Below are positions 43,851 through 57,406 of a stretch of 64,000 nucleotides of DNA, in pieces; position 1 is the first letter of the stretch; each line of letters begins with the position of its first letter. Source of the stretch: Branchiostoma floridae (lineage: Eukaryota > Chordata > Leptocardii > Amphioxiformes > Branchiostomatidae). The translations under genes were made by a program, and so were the position numbers. The stretch lies in assembly GCF_000003815.2 (NCBI RefSeq), contig NC_049997.1, positions 11,132,490 to 11,196,489 of the forward strand. The letters are read 5' to 3'. The notes under the pieces are model-generated. The model was not told the DNA's origin. It saw only the letters and a list, made by a program, of their open reading frames with translations, and did not search any database.

Positions 43851-43945
43851 TATCATAACAATTATATTACATCTGTTTCAATCAAAGATTTTCAGACACA
43901 GCAACCTTACACAAAGCTAAAGCTTTGTTTTTCAAATCACCTATT

Positions 43946-44130
43946 AGGGCCCAGTCACAAGCGTCGTACGGTTGTCGTACAATCGTAAGCTGAATGCATT
44001 CTCGGGATAGTCACGAGGATGTCTTGAAAAATTCAGCTATGTGGTTACAAGACAGCTGAACTCTTCACAGTGTTACAAAAAAGACTGTCTTAGGTCCTTG
44101 TCGGTTGTTGGTTCTGCTAGGCTGCTTAGC
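43946..44130. repeat. GTCACA-ended element, left part
   Basis: GGGCCCAGTCACAAGCGTCG at 43947 matches the ends of the family copies at 46637 and 51675. Further in, TTGGTTCTGCTAGGCTGCTT resembles a segment near 51770-51795. The right end is not recognised. Confidence 0.45.
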
Positions 44131-46636
44131 AGTTCTACAGCATCAAAATCGTACCACGAGGTAGGGTCCAAATTCTATCCAATTGCATTTTTGTGAGATG
44201 TATAGCAACCAAGCTTTGGCTATTAGGATAGAAACGCTATGGTTTTGATATACTAGTAGTTGTTTTCAAATAGTTCCAGTATTGCACCCCCCCCCCCCTG
44301 CCCCAATAAATCTATGTTTTATTACCAATCTCTGCCATGCACCTGCCACTATTAGCATAATTACCCTGGACAGTATAAACAATGGCGGGGACAACAAGCT
44401 CATCAGGAAACAATAAACAAGAGAAGGTACAATAAATAGTTCCGTTCCATAATAACTACACATGTACACTGTTCAAAATATGTCCTGAAGTGGAATAGAT
44501 GAAACAAATGGAAAGCACTGATTCTAAATAAATTAGAACTGTGCCGATGCCTAAAAGCAGTGCAACGAATTACGGCATAAAATGTTTTGTTATCAAGTTA
44601 GATCCTTCCATTATACTTCTATAGACCGCTACTATGTAGTACTAGTAAGTACCTCCCCACCCCCCCACCCCCACTGACTTCCTCGCGTAAGTTTTCGTTA
44701 AAGCGTATATATCACAAACATTTCTGTTGGCATATTGGTCTTGGATTGAACGTTTCACAGAAAGCTTTGTTATCCGTCAGCTTGGAATACATTAAAATAG
44801 TTTCTATGTCGATATCCAAAGATTGTGACTTTTCAGCCACGGTGGCAAGCTATCAATGGAACGTTATGGTATAATGATAAATGGTATGGACACGCCGCAA
44901 GGCTAGCATGCAGGACAGAAAATGACAAGAACTGATCTATCATTAACACGAACTGGATTGTGACTAAAGATGATTTTAAACCAACCAAAAGGCTAAAGGA
45001 CGTACAGCTACACCAAGGACAAGGGAATTCGAAGAAAGGGATTCTAACTCACCACACGACTAGAACACCTGTGCCCGTCAGAGCGCCATGTTGGCAGGAT
45101 GTTACTCGTGTGTCTAATGGTTTATGTGCGTGATAGTTCGGTATTCCTGGATATCCTAGCGTGGAGTCAATGACATAGGGGGCTCTTATGGGGGTTTGGC
45201 GGAAAGGACACCGTGTTGTAAATTGTGCAGAAACAATTAGAATGCTGCGTAAATTTGCTGGCCTAGTGAGTTTAATACACAGTCTCTATGGCGGGGTACG
45301 TCGTAATAACTGTCGGGCGGCCGCTTTGTGTCATGCTACCAGATTTGCGTGTATATGAATATCGTATGTGACCTGGTAGGGCAAGGTTTTGATTTTATCT
45401 TTCATAGGGGAAGAAAGTGATAGAGGGAAAGAGAGATACAGAGAGACTGGCGGAGATAGAGGGGGCACCAAAACATTGAGGCATGATGGCATATTGAAAA
45501 CGACAAAAGTGCTGAAGGTTGCAAAAGTATAGTATAAATTTAAAAAGCAATACTTCACTAATGCACTATCTAAACAGGTCTCCTGGCATCAATAAGGCCC
45601 TATAAAACCTCTTCTTTTTGCACGTTAAGATCACGACGCTCAATATTTCACAGTCGTGTCTACGCATACCCTTGGCGAGCCTCCAGTTCACATGCAATAA
45701 GCCATTAGCTGAGTACCACTGTTACGCTATCTCCATAATACCCCATCCTGATCACTTATCTCCGCATGATATGTACGGATTCTACCACATCCCAATAGGG
45801 GAGTCAGGGGAGAACACAAAGTACATGGAAATCATTTGTATCCATTAAAAATCACTGTGTATTTTTGCACCTTTGATATTTCGTTCAGTGCATCCCGCAT
45901 GTGAGGATTGAGTGATTGAGAGACGGAGAAAAGAAAGAGGAATGAAACAGTTTAGTTAGTAGTTACTGATAGCATGTACCTAAATACGTCTATATTTGTA
46001 CCCTTGAATATTCTTGTGAAAATTATCAACTCTTAACGATTTTGTGTCCTTTTTATACCCCCCCCCCTCCCCCCACACACAAACACACACGCGCAAATAC
46101 TCACATAAGCACACGTATACACACAATATATTTATCCTGTTATATCGCAAGACAAAACGATATACTGGTAATCCGTAATGTTGATACCTGTTTAAATATT
46201 ACGCACCCTCTTCAAAGCCTATTTTCACGGAGTTAAAGTTACAAATCACACGAAACACAACATCAACACGCCGAGCATGCGATGGTGGGTTCTCGTGCCT
46301 GGTAGACATTTCTGTTCTAATAAGTCATTAAGTCCGAAGTATCGTGTGACGAAAGAAGGACCTGGTATCTCTTCGTGGATTAGGCGGGTAATCAGGTGGA
46401 CAAATTAGGAAGGTCCCGGATGACGGGCGAACTGAATTCTGGGACACATGTTCCTCTTTGTCTCCATCATTTTGTCCCCTTATTTCACCACCTAATGATG
46501 ATTCGACCCAATTACGTAATGGTGTGAAATCGTCCATGTTTTTGATAGCTGCTTTTAGTTCTTGGCAATTCTAGGACATTAAAAAAGATATAGGTCGCTC
46601 AAAAACGCACGTGACTTTGGTCCTGTTTTGCTTAAA

Positions 46637-47697
46637 GCCCCGGTCACAAGAATCGTACGACGTCCTTGCGATGGCATATTACGCCTATCGCACGATGATC
46701 ACAGTGGATCGCAGCTAAATCGTAAGCAAAATCAGCCATCGCAGAGCATCGGATGATGTTCAAAATTTTTCCAGCGTCGTACGATGTTTAACTTGTGTCT
46801 CTTCTGTATAGCCGTCTGACCGTTTTTGTGCTTCTTTAACGAACAAAATGTGGACATAGCTGTTGAATACCTTCCTATAATATCTTTAACTGTAAAAATG
46901 AATTTAAAAAGACCAAGACAATAAGAGTATTACAAGGAAAAGTTCAAATCAAGCGTGAGTACTGGTATGGTTATCTCGGCCTGCTTGCCGGCTCTGCGTG
47001 TCAGGCTCTTTAGAAGATTGTATCATGATATGCTATCAACAAAAAGAAGCCATCATACAAAAATCATATCATAAGCATTATATCATATATATTTCCGACT
47101 CATAGAGCCTGCCTTTATGTTTGAGTTGTCCCCATGGTTATTACGATTATGGTAAACTGACCCAAGACCGACGAGAGCTGAGATTTGATCTAATTATAAA
47201 CTCACGTGCATGAAGCGATCAAACAATTGTCTGCATCACCTGTGCGGGGCGCGCTGTTCTCTGGTTGCGATTGTGGCAGTTGCGACTGATATATTTCCCT
47301 TTTCGTCAATATCGACAATATCAGGGAAAACTGAAACAATCACAACATGCTAACAATTCATAAATCTAAAACCTCATCAGTAGACAAAAATTGCCGTAAT
47401 GAAGTCTGCTTTGGGGGCAAATAAAATCTTACGACGATAGCGAAATTTTGAACATGTTCAAAATCCATTTCAGCTCTATTTTCGCCATACGACGCTCCCC
47501 GATTTACCATGATTTACCTGCGATTGACGCAGATACGCTCTAATGACCTCATCGTACGATGCATTACGATCCTTGTGACCACGGCTTCATATATTTAAAC
47601 CATTGCTTCCGATTCTTCCCCGACTTACGACGTTCTGCGCTTGTGCCGCGCATAAAACCTCCATCGCAGTCAATCGTACGATTCTTGTGACCGGGGC
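46637..47697. mobile_element. 1.06-kb non-autonomous DNA element with TTAAA target duplication
   Basis: Perfect 24-base inverted ends (GCCCCGGTCACAAGAATCGT plus ACGA) are flanked on both sides by TTAAA (46632-46636 and 47698-47702). No transposase frame lies within. A TTAA-like target is the piggyBac habit, but the end sequence is not a piggyBac one I know, so the superfamily is open. Confidence 0.8.
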
Positions 47698-48550
47698 TTA
47701 AAGCGTGATAAAAAATATTTTTTAAATGATTGTGATTTTGATGTATAATTGGTCTTTTGCGGCTAAAATATTTACTGGTGTTTAATTTGGAGTGATACGT
47801 TATTTTCTTCTCCATAAAAGGTTAACCCAATCTTGTCTTTCAAAAAAATCTTACTTGTTACATGATGAGGTCTCTTCAACTGGGCCTGCGCTAAGGTTCC
47901 GTTGTCTCTTATGCACTTTTCCAAAATGGATTGTAATAAATGGGTTATTGTGTCCCATTCAGCTACTCTAGGCTCTTGATTCCCACCAAAAGGCAATGGT
48001 CCTTTGTACATGATTGAAAAGACCGACAAGAGAAGCCCAATGAGAACATGATACTATTAAACAAATACCAACCTTATTTCAAAAGGAGTTTTGTCGTATC
48101 TTTGTTGCTGTAGGAAGACAGGGAACAATTGAACTGGACCAACACATCAGTGATCACTCACTATTCGTGTCAGGTTTCTCCTTATGTTGCACCGCCGGAC
48201 GACAAGCAGAGTTTAAGCCGAAAATCTGCTCAGGAATTTCGTGTCAAAGAAATTGCCCGTTCTATAGGGGGGATTTGCGCAAGGTTTTCAATTTGTCTGG
48301 ATTCTGCGGCGTCAGTCCTTCTCATTATGTTAGGTTTTCTTTTCTTCCCACCTCTGTTTGGAAGTCTGGTGCACGGAGGGGGCAAAAGTTAAAGTGCGCG
48401 AACTGCACCAGACTTTAGAGGTGGTCTAATGAACTGCATGTAATAACCTTTCGCAGTACGAACGATGATAACAAATGCAACCACTCTAACCACAGACCAC
48501 CTTGTATGAGGCTGGCCACATGCAACCGTTGAGAGTATAATAGGGTAATT

Positions 48551-48832
48551 TCCAAGCAGATTCTCGGTGGCAGAAGATAACGGTAGTTCACCTTTATCCA
48601 CATGGTAACCTATATCCGTTGTTTTTAGAAATGAGATATTTAGGAATATCTAGTTGACGGACGTTGGTTTCAAATTGCAATATTTTCATAGATTTCCAGT
48701 ATGAAACACTCGCTGTCGACTTGGTATCCCTAAATACTCCTATTTTATATACAACGAATAAAAAACCCCGCGGATAAAGTTGAACTAGCGTTATAGTATC
48801 AAAGCTGACCGAGGAGTATAGCCGGCCAAATG
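48551..48832. repeat. Fragments of the CTCCAAGCAGA family
   Basis: TCCAAGCAGATTCTCGGTGG at 48551 resembles the family's end. TATAGTATCAAAGCTGACCG at 48792, followed by GAGGAGTATAGCCGGCC, matches the interior of the element at 257-394. Confidence 0.45.
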
Positions 48833-51674
48833 AGGTAAGCCATCAGAACAAAATACATTTTACAAGCACCCCCCCTCCCCAAAAATTGCTAAGTAGTTAT
48901 GGTCACAGTAACAACATTTGTCATCTTTCTCAACTATTGCACAAAGTCTTACACCGCATTTTTTAGAATGTACACACGACTTTTAAAGTATATCAGCACT
49001 AGTACATACAGTTTGTTTTGCTATCGACAATGCCACACACACTACTTCAATTTTGTAAATACATGATTCCTCTCATTGATTAATCTATTCAGTAAATCGA
49101 TTAAACTCGATAGCAGCTAACCACAAGTTGACATAACGCAACCTTGAAGATAACGAAATCACAGCACAACAATGTCTACACGCACATACGTAAACTACAG
49201 TATACATATTCTCTACACGTTATCCCTCAATGCCGTTCTTGTTAACTTTGTTGTCTTGACCTTGACCGTCGTTCAAACATCTCGACGAAACTAAAGCGAC
49301 ATCGACCTCGTTGCCGAAGGTCAAAAGACAGTCACAAATCAGGCTAGCAAATTTGCCAGAAAAATACATAAAGTTCTCCTGTGTGACAGAATTGGACTAC
49401 ATAACGCAGCTGGTTGTTGGGACAGAGAACTATTTATAGATGGGGTTGTCGAACAATGGCGGTCGTTCTCGTCCCCACAATCGTCTGTCTGCGCGTTGCC
49501 ATGGTGACGGGTTTTCGCGCCAGAACCTCTTTCACCCGTTCACGTCACATGCCTTCATGGTCAGCGGACAAATTTTTAGCGTGAAAAGATGTCACAGTAA
49601 CTACTTAGCGTGGAAAATTTGGGATTAAGTGTTCCTATTACACCAATGGACACTGTTACAGCTTGGTTGGTACTCAAGAGGCGGGACAATGAAAAGTTTC
49701 TATTAGCCTCGCACAAAGACATTTAGAAGTTAACGTTAAAAAAATCTCATGATATGGACATGATTTGTATGGTAACGTTGTAGTATTCAATCACAGAAAA
49801 AATGTTCAAGAGTCGCGTAGCTATTACTTGAGCTTTCCATCTCCATGTCAATCTACACAGTACTTTCTCGTTGGTGCCCTTTTCACTATATAAGGCCGTT
49901 GGGTTTGTATGGCCTATGACCTTGAAATTGAATGATGAAAAAAAGTGTGATTTGAAAGACAGAAGACACAAAACTTACAGAACACACAAATCTTGCTGAA
50001 CACACTTCTTCAGTGCCAATAAAGTTTGTTCAAAAATCGTTTCTCAGTGGTTTCTCAGCGGTTGCCATCGGAGATACAAACAGACACAGAAAGGGTGTAC
50101 TAGAAGATGCAGTGATTCATCCCTATGGCTAAGCTCAAGCACGACAAGCTGACTTCCCTACCATGACCTTGCTCAGTGACCTGTCTCCAAGGAAAGCAGG
50201 ACCGTGAGAAGAAGAATGCAGGGCTCCGGGAGAACCTGTTCTTCCTCATGCCGCAGTGTTTTCACTTCTCACCGCTGGATGAGGAGCGGGCGGGTCGGGG
50301 GAGAAAAGCTGAGAATTCGGAGAATGTCGAACTCGTGACTCAACTTGTTATGGACAGTTGTTTAAATCTTCCAACACATACATACATACATAGGTACAAA
50401 CACATATACATACACGCACGTTAGGTTTAAAGTTAGTGTACGTTCCGCAAAGTGTAACAATACGCTATGTAAATGGAATGTTTTGCACAACAAAGTTTTT
50501 GTTTCTTGAAGTTGGGGTACATATTCCGTTTCGCCAGCTTCAAATTTTACAAATATTCGTTTCCTGCATACTGTTGTTTTTAATATATTGCACACCTTTA
50601 ATTTGTTACCACAAACCCCAGTGCATTTGGGTCCTTCCTGGTCAAATGCTGTTTTTGCCGCATGTAGAATTTGCTTTCAAAGTTTCTCGCTGTCTGACTT
50701 TGTATTTTATCGGACATCGTTTTCAAAACTCTAGTCATGACCTAAATCTACAGCTGTTGTCATACACATTCTTTCAGTACGTCTGCGTATCTAAAGCCTT
50801 TAAGAGTTCTTTAACATTCCTTTTTACGTGAGGTAATTCCCCGATGATAGTACCCTTTCCCTTATGGTACGCCAGATTAAACTGTATTGTTTGCCTGATC
50901 ACGTTTTTGTTTTTCTTGTTTACTTCCGATCAGTTGCTTGATATGAAGATAGTCTGAACCCCATTTTGTAGTAGTAGTGGGGAGGGGTGTGCTTAGGCTA
51001 AGTAATCACAAAAACTCAAAATATAGTTTATATCATGACCTCTTCAGTTGCATATCCTTCCCTAGCTGACATATAATCTTATTTCTTTGACTGAGAACCT
51101 CTTAAAGATATACATTTAGTCTATCAACAATGAAAACGTTTTGTTTTTTTATGACTTATGACGTTTCGGATTATAACCGTTTGTCCTCATGATCAGTTGT
51201 TTTTGACCTAAACTCAGATGGTCGCAGCTGGCAAGGCCATTCCAGGTCACTGTAACTGAGTTCAACAATGTCTTTTCTCTCTGAAACATTCCCCAAACAC
51301 TCTAACAACAAAGGAGACAACAACAGGTACCTATCCTGGTGTCCAAAACATTTGCCCGCAGACAAGCACTCCAAAAGACGAGCAAACCTTACGACGAGCT
51401 TACGAGAACTTCACCATCGCCAATGAAAAGAGTTCTAAGACGATGTGGTGTATTGATGATCAGAAAATACACGAGAAGGATCACATACAAAGACACCACA
51501 GTGGCCATTGTAGACCTAAGCGCCACATAAACCTGAGCGGGAAATCATGAGGACAGCTCCCACTGTTGCTGTGTTTATAATGAAGCCATACACTCTGTGA
51601 AGTGGCGTCAAATGACCAGTGACCAGGCACTAGTGGAAGCTAGATCGAGAGGTCGGGGTTTGATTCCTGGTTAA

Positions 51675-51851
51675 GGCGCGGTCACATAGGTCGTGATATC
51701 GTCGAACGATCGCTAACTTCGGGCAATTTGGAGGACAAACACACAAAATGTTGTTTTAGATCCATATCGGTCTTTGGTTCTGTCACAACCTGCTTGGAAA
51801 CCCGATGATCAAAATCGCACGACGATAGCACGATCTATGTGACCCGGCGCC
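51675..51851. mobile_element. 177-base GTCACA-ended element
   Basis: GGCGCGGTCACATAGGTCG at the left mirrors CGATCTATGTGACCCGGCGC at the right, with one-base differences. TTAA precedes it and GTTA follows, compatible with the TTAA-like target of the larger relative at 46637-47697. Confidence 0.6.
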
Positions 51852-54800
51852 GTTAGACGTTGTATTTTATTAAAGGCACAGAAAATCAATATTTCACTAA
51901 AATCCAGGCGTAAATTCATGTGTACCTTACTTCAGTTGGGGAGGTACAATGAAGTGGAAAGAGAGAGATGGGCTCCACCTTCCAATACCCTAGATACAGT
52001 GGATAAAACTCACTGTCCCTACGCTCTCAAAAAAGGCTATGTTGCTACCTTTACTAAAGTTTATATTACATTTGCATGGTTCTTGTAATCTTCCACCATT
52101 GATTGTACACGTCTTTTAGTTTGTTTTGTTTGTCTTTCCCCCCGGACGCCTCATAACAATCGTTGAACACGATTTAAGTAGACGACTGCGTGCAAAGGTG
52201 GTGTTGCCAATGTTTGTTTAGAAAGCGATTCTTTGACCATCACTATCTGATAATACCGGAGATACTGTGTGGCGTTAAGCTCCGGTCCGCACCACTGGCA
52301 GTTGTAAACACAACAGTGGCTACCGGCGTGTACCAAGAAAAGCCACTGTTTGTAGTGAATAGCAGGTTTATCCCTGACTTGTTTCTCTTGAGAATGTTCT
52401 CAGTTTCAACCCTTTGTCTGGCACTTGCGAGCGCCTAAGAATCCCCCTACAACATATTACGAGCTCACCGCGACAGTGATAGGACTTTCCTCACTTCGAA
52501 TTCTTTATCGTGCAATTTTTAAATTTCATTGCATTACACTGACCTACAGCATTGTACCGCCAAGTACGCAACAAAAGCACTTAAAAGTGTTTTTGTGAAG
52601 AACACGAATCTGTGAACATAGCCTCCATAGCAGGCTTCCATGCTGAATTTCATGGTATGAAGCTGTCTAAAAAACGACATAAAACCTTATCGAAAAATAG
52701 CACATTATAGCCACCCAGAGAAAAATCAAGTCAAAATTCCTGTAATGCCACTACTAACGGAGTCTATAGCGAATGCCCATCCTGATGCGCGCGAGAAGGA
52801 CCCTACCGTCATGATCATGTGAGGAGACACAATGGGATCAGCACGTGGGGAGGGGAGTCAACAGGAACCAACTTAGTTGTACATGCAATGGTGGACAATA
52901 TGTGCTAACTACACAATACGACCTCACATATTACTAGTACTTCATGAAAATGTTCTTGCCTTTGGGTCAATCTTGTCAACAGTAGACTTTTTATTTCATT
53001 TTCACATTTGCCTGACTTCCTGCATGCCTTAGTGCAACTTGCCCGCGGAAGTACAGATGTTTGTGCTTAGTTACAAATCTGACATCGCCATTGAACATAT
53101 TTCTCAATGACGTCAACCTAAAAGTTTAATTTTCACAACTGTTTTATTTGACGTTTCCGGTCGCTCACCAAGGACAAGTTTAGGTTTGGCCTTCACGTTT
53201 GGCAGCATTCTTTTCTTTTAACACTGTGCCTAAATAAGTCATCTTGACTTGATTTAGATCGATAATTAGCTTGGCGACATACTTACAGTTTATTGTACTC
53301 TTCACAGTACAAAAAACATGACACTCAGGAACACATATACCAACCATATAATGTAACGTTACGTAAAATGCACGAGTGATAAACGATAAGTCTACTTGAG
53401 AGGTGCTAGCTATATATAACGGGTTCAAATATATACTAACTTGACTACTTTAAACTATACCAGGCGCTGGAAATCCTAGCTATACAAAAGGCGTTTTTTT
53501 CTGGGTATTTGTTCTGGGTAAGCGGATGATAATAAAAGTAGAAGTTGCATAAGAAAAGTAACTCCAAGAACGATACCACCACCGATACTTCTACTTTCCG
53601 CAACCTCGTATTAAGTCACGTTTAGGATAATATATGTAGTTTAAAGAAGAAGGTTTAAAAGATCTTAAGTCATGATTCATTGAAGTTGAAAACGTTAAAT
53701 GTTCCACCCCCCTCCCACTCGACTCGCCTCACCGAGCAATGCTGAAGCTACTGTCCCTACATTCCACAGACTTTTAGTTTTATCATTCTATTTGCTCTTT
53801 CTTCTTAGAGTGAGATACTAAAACGTTTAGTAGAAACATGCTAACAACTAAAGAGTGAATTAATCTGGTATTTACGACAAGGAGAGGGCACAGGACAAGG
53901 GCCACCGTCTCTGTTTGGAGTTCATTATTTTCGCGTGGTTGGGTCATAAAAATTTCATTACAACTGTCCGTGTGAGTGTGTCAGATGATACGGGGCTTTT
54001 CACACGCTTGTCAACATAAGATGATATAGCTACTCTGCAAAACTGTAAAACTTCTACTGTCAATATGTTATATAATCAAACCTACACAGTGTACTAGTTC
54101 TCGAATATGTACAATGACCACCATGTACCAAGGCATCGTTGACACTTTTTGTTGTCTCGATCTCTTAAATAATTTCCTCATTGAATTGCATTAAGACTAA
54201 TGTACAACGACCACCTGTTCATTGAGACCATTTCCTTCAAGTGCATTGGGTGGTCGCTATGAACGGGTTTGACTGTTAGGAAAAGAAATTTAACTGCAGA
54301 TGTTTTAATCTTAGGTTGGTCAACACGATTGTCATATTACAAGAACTACGAACGTCATAGCGATCAGACAGACTGAGACAAATAAGATCTAAGACCAACA
54401 CACAGAGACACGAAGACATCCACCCAAATCTTCAAGACAATATTCTCCGTAACATAAGTACAGGGTAGTGCGAACAAACGTTTTAAAACATTTCAAGCAA
54501 TATACAACAAGAATAACCCAACCCACGATCGTAACAATGATAATCCTTGGTTAGTTTTGCCTCCAGGCAACCTAGCTCTGTAGCATAACTTACGCTTGGT
54601 TTGACGCTGCGCTGGGGGAAGAGAGTTGAAGAAATCTGTGAAGTTTTTTGTACTTACAGGTTGGGTTCGGTGTAGCAGGCTTGTTAGAAGCGATGTCAGG
54701 TCAGACTAGAGTGGTTGTGACGCCGTTTGAGTGGGAACACTGCTGTGCCATTCTCCTACAGGCTAGCTCCCGTCTTACTCACCCAGATTAGCAGGCGTGC

Positions 54801-55915
54801 CGTGGGAAAAGGATCACCTGACGCAAACACAGGATGGCGGAAGTGCTCTAAAGGGGTGATGCAAGCGAGGCAAACTCAACTTTGTCCTGCTAACACCCGA
54901 ACTTCAACCATTTGGGGAGAAAGTATTCTATTTTTCTATGCACAGGTCCTAAGCACAAAATTCTGACAGAAAAATGAGAAATTGTGACACACAATTTCCA
55001 GATAAATCTCAGTAAACTTTTCCCGCGCCCCCAAAAACTTGCCTGTCGTCTGACCCGAACGATTTGCATGCCCTTTCATTCAGCTATTACCCCGGAGGGC
55101 AGACTTCACCACAATTGAGTTACCATGTTTCATTATGTATGAAGTCGGATAGAATCTGTCGAGCAAATACCTTTGTGTTTATATGTGGTCTGCGTGAGTT
55201 AAAATCCGCGGGTGTTCAAACGTTTCTTTCTGTCCTCTCAGTATTTTAGTACCTCGTCAATGGCACGAAAAACGACCCCTGTCGTCTGCAGAAACAGATG
55301 TCACTCCCGGCTCCAATGGCGCGCGAAATGTACCCCCTTGGGCACATGATGTACGGTGGTCTCAGCACGATACTTCGCCCCCAGTAGAAAGGGTTTCGAA
55401 AACCCCGGGGATATTTTCTTTCACCTCTTTAACCGCCCACAAAGCAATACTGTACCCCCCGTGCGACATGGCCATTTATAATCTTCAAGTGGATGTACAG
55501 TTTCGTCTTGATTTTGTACGTCTTTTCGCAGCTATTTGGCTATTTTTCAAGTCAAGTGGGATTTCTTCCTAGAATTGTTAATCTCTATCTCTCCACCTAC
55601 TTGACAAAACGTTGATTGTAAAGTAACGTAACGTTACAAAATGCTGCTACTTTACATCTGCTTGGGGATCCCTGGCCGTGTGTATCCATGGTGTCCAACA
55701 GAGAGCAGGCGACAAGGAAACCGTTTGTCCAGTAACAGGCTCTTAACCCCCAGGGTCACTTTTCTCCGCTAATAATCGTGTTTTGTCCGCCCCACTTACG
55801 TCTGGCGACAGATTTAGAGGCCGTAATTACAGCTTGGAAAAGTGATGTCTATATCTGAACAAAACTCCCGGGGTTTAGGAGATCATATCGTGATTGTTGG
55901 GGGTCGGGGGAGGAT

Positions 55916-55916
<1 letters not shown>

Positions 55917-56000
<84 letters not shown>

Positions 56001-56052
56001 GAGACAGAGACAGACACAGGGAGACAGACGGACAGGCAGACAGACAGACAGG
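55917..56052. repeat. (GA)n and (GACA)n microsatellite
   Basis: About 39 GA repeats, then CAGACAGA-type tetramers. Confidence 0.98.
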
Positions 56053-57149
56053 GAAAGAGATTGGCAGCATGCGGAGAGAAAGGAGATTAGGAAGAAGGTG
56101 GCGATTAATACCCTGGAATATCATTTTACAGTTCTTGATCCTTAAAAAAAATGAAAGATCGATCATTCACCATACGTATTTCCGACCATCACAATTGCAA
56201 TACCTTTCTTAGTTGTGTATTCAACTTCTGTTAAAATACAATGATTGTGCAAAGAGAGAGGTAACGGTTTAAGAAAATGCACAAAAAGCAACTCCGAGAA
56301 AGTACTGATCGTAAAAAACGACACTAAAACGAAATCTATGCAAAGAAAAGAAATGGCGAATGGAGTCTCAGACAATACAGAAGGCGAGGGCGGGTTACGA
56401 GCCGTTGAAATGAGAGTTATGTCAGCTGGTTCTCACCAACCCACTCTTCCCCCGCAGAGGTATTCAGCCCCCCTCCCCACCTGTCATGTTCACGTCACAC
56501 ACAGCGAGGTCGTATTGTGTACAAATACAATACATCCACCAGTGAAGGGATGCATGCAATAACAAAGGACAAGAATAGTGATCTATCTCATATATCAAAT
56601 TTTTGACCATCTAGATGCTTGCCTTCTTGTCTCCAATAAAGAGATCAAACGCAACATAATTTCAAGTATCTTAACTCTAGATTTTATAGTATTTCACTCC
56701 ATCAGTATCTGGGAATTTGAACCACCTGTTAATATCACTGTACATAACGTTAACGTGTTAGTTATCAGTTATCATTATTCCATATTACATGAACCTTCAT
56801 TGTCTGCCTTAAGTTTTGTCAGACATTGTCTTCCCAAGGTCTTGTTGAACTCTGGTATATTGTGGTATCCGAAGTATCCAACAAAGACCAAATTCTGCAA
56901 AGACGAACTGAGCTTCACTATTAAACCGCTAGATGTCACTGTGGAGTTCTAGGAAAGTTTACCATTTCCGGTTTTTCTACGAAGACGAACAGGTGAAAAC
57001 AGGCAAATGTAAAATGTCTTCTGCTATATCTTAGAAATGTGAATTTAAATTCAAAATTTAGATAGAACTTTATAGTCTTATATTTTGTGTTAACACACAA
57101 ATATAAAAGATTTTATCTGAACGTTTGATAATTTTTAGAAAATCAGGGT

Positions 57150-57309
57150 ATATCATTTGCTCTGATGCGGTGCCATTTCCTGTCTGCTTCCCCCTGGCCC
57201 AGCGCGCGTGCAAAGTAGACAGATATCATATCGATCTCCGATATTTCCCATCGGATTTCTCCCGTTTAGGTCATCAGATCCCTCACGTGTCGGATTAATA
57301 TTCAGCACC
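57150..57309 (+). promoter_or_regulatory. 5' flank of transaldolase, probable TATA-less promoter
   Basis: The flank includes GCGCGC, an ETS-like CATTTCCTGT at 57174-57183 and an E-box CACGTG at 57284-57289. No TATA box is at the expected place. The role is inferred only from position. Confidence 0.35.
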
Positions 57310-57406
57310 ATGTCCCAGAGCTCTCCCAAAAAACAGAAAATGGCGACCACGCTGGACCATCTGAAGGACTTCACCACAGTAGTGGCTGACACGGGGGATT
57401 TTGACG
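57310..57406 (+). CDS. TALDO1: Transaldolase exon 1
   Basis: Begins at the ATG in CAGCACCATGT and ends GACG before the donor GTGGGT, with one base left over. It encodes a basic N-terminus (KKQK) as in vertebrate transaldolase, then [18 protein letters not shown]. Confidence 0.93.

Larger units (their letters stand above)
36609..46631. other. Intergenic, no gene supported
   Basis: About 10 kb of AT-rich DNA with the short elements listed separately, a long (GAGT)n tract, and C-runs near 41078 and 44287. Open frames are short and lack domain features. Confidence 0.5.
47703..57149. other. Intergenic, no gene supported
   Basis: Contains element fragments, one small element (51675-51851), and a (GA)n tract. 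An open frame at 50176-50424 (DREKKNAGLRENLFFLMPQC...) looks somewhat protein-like, but I do not recognise it and it has no convincing splice sites. Confidence 0.45.

Noticed and set aside
50176-50424. Possible host exon (DREKKNAGLRENLFFLMPQC...)
   Set aside because: The composition is protein-like, but I recognise no family and the flanks lack a polypyrimidine tract or a good donor.
55842-56166. Open frames rich in Arg/Glu or Ser/Leu
   Set aside because: They are translations of the (GA)n repeat.
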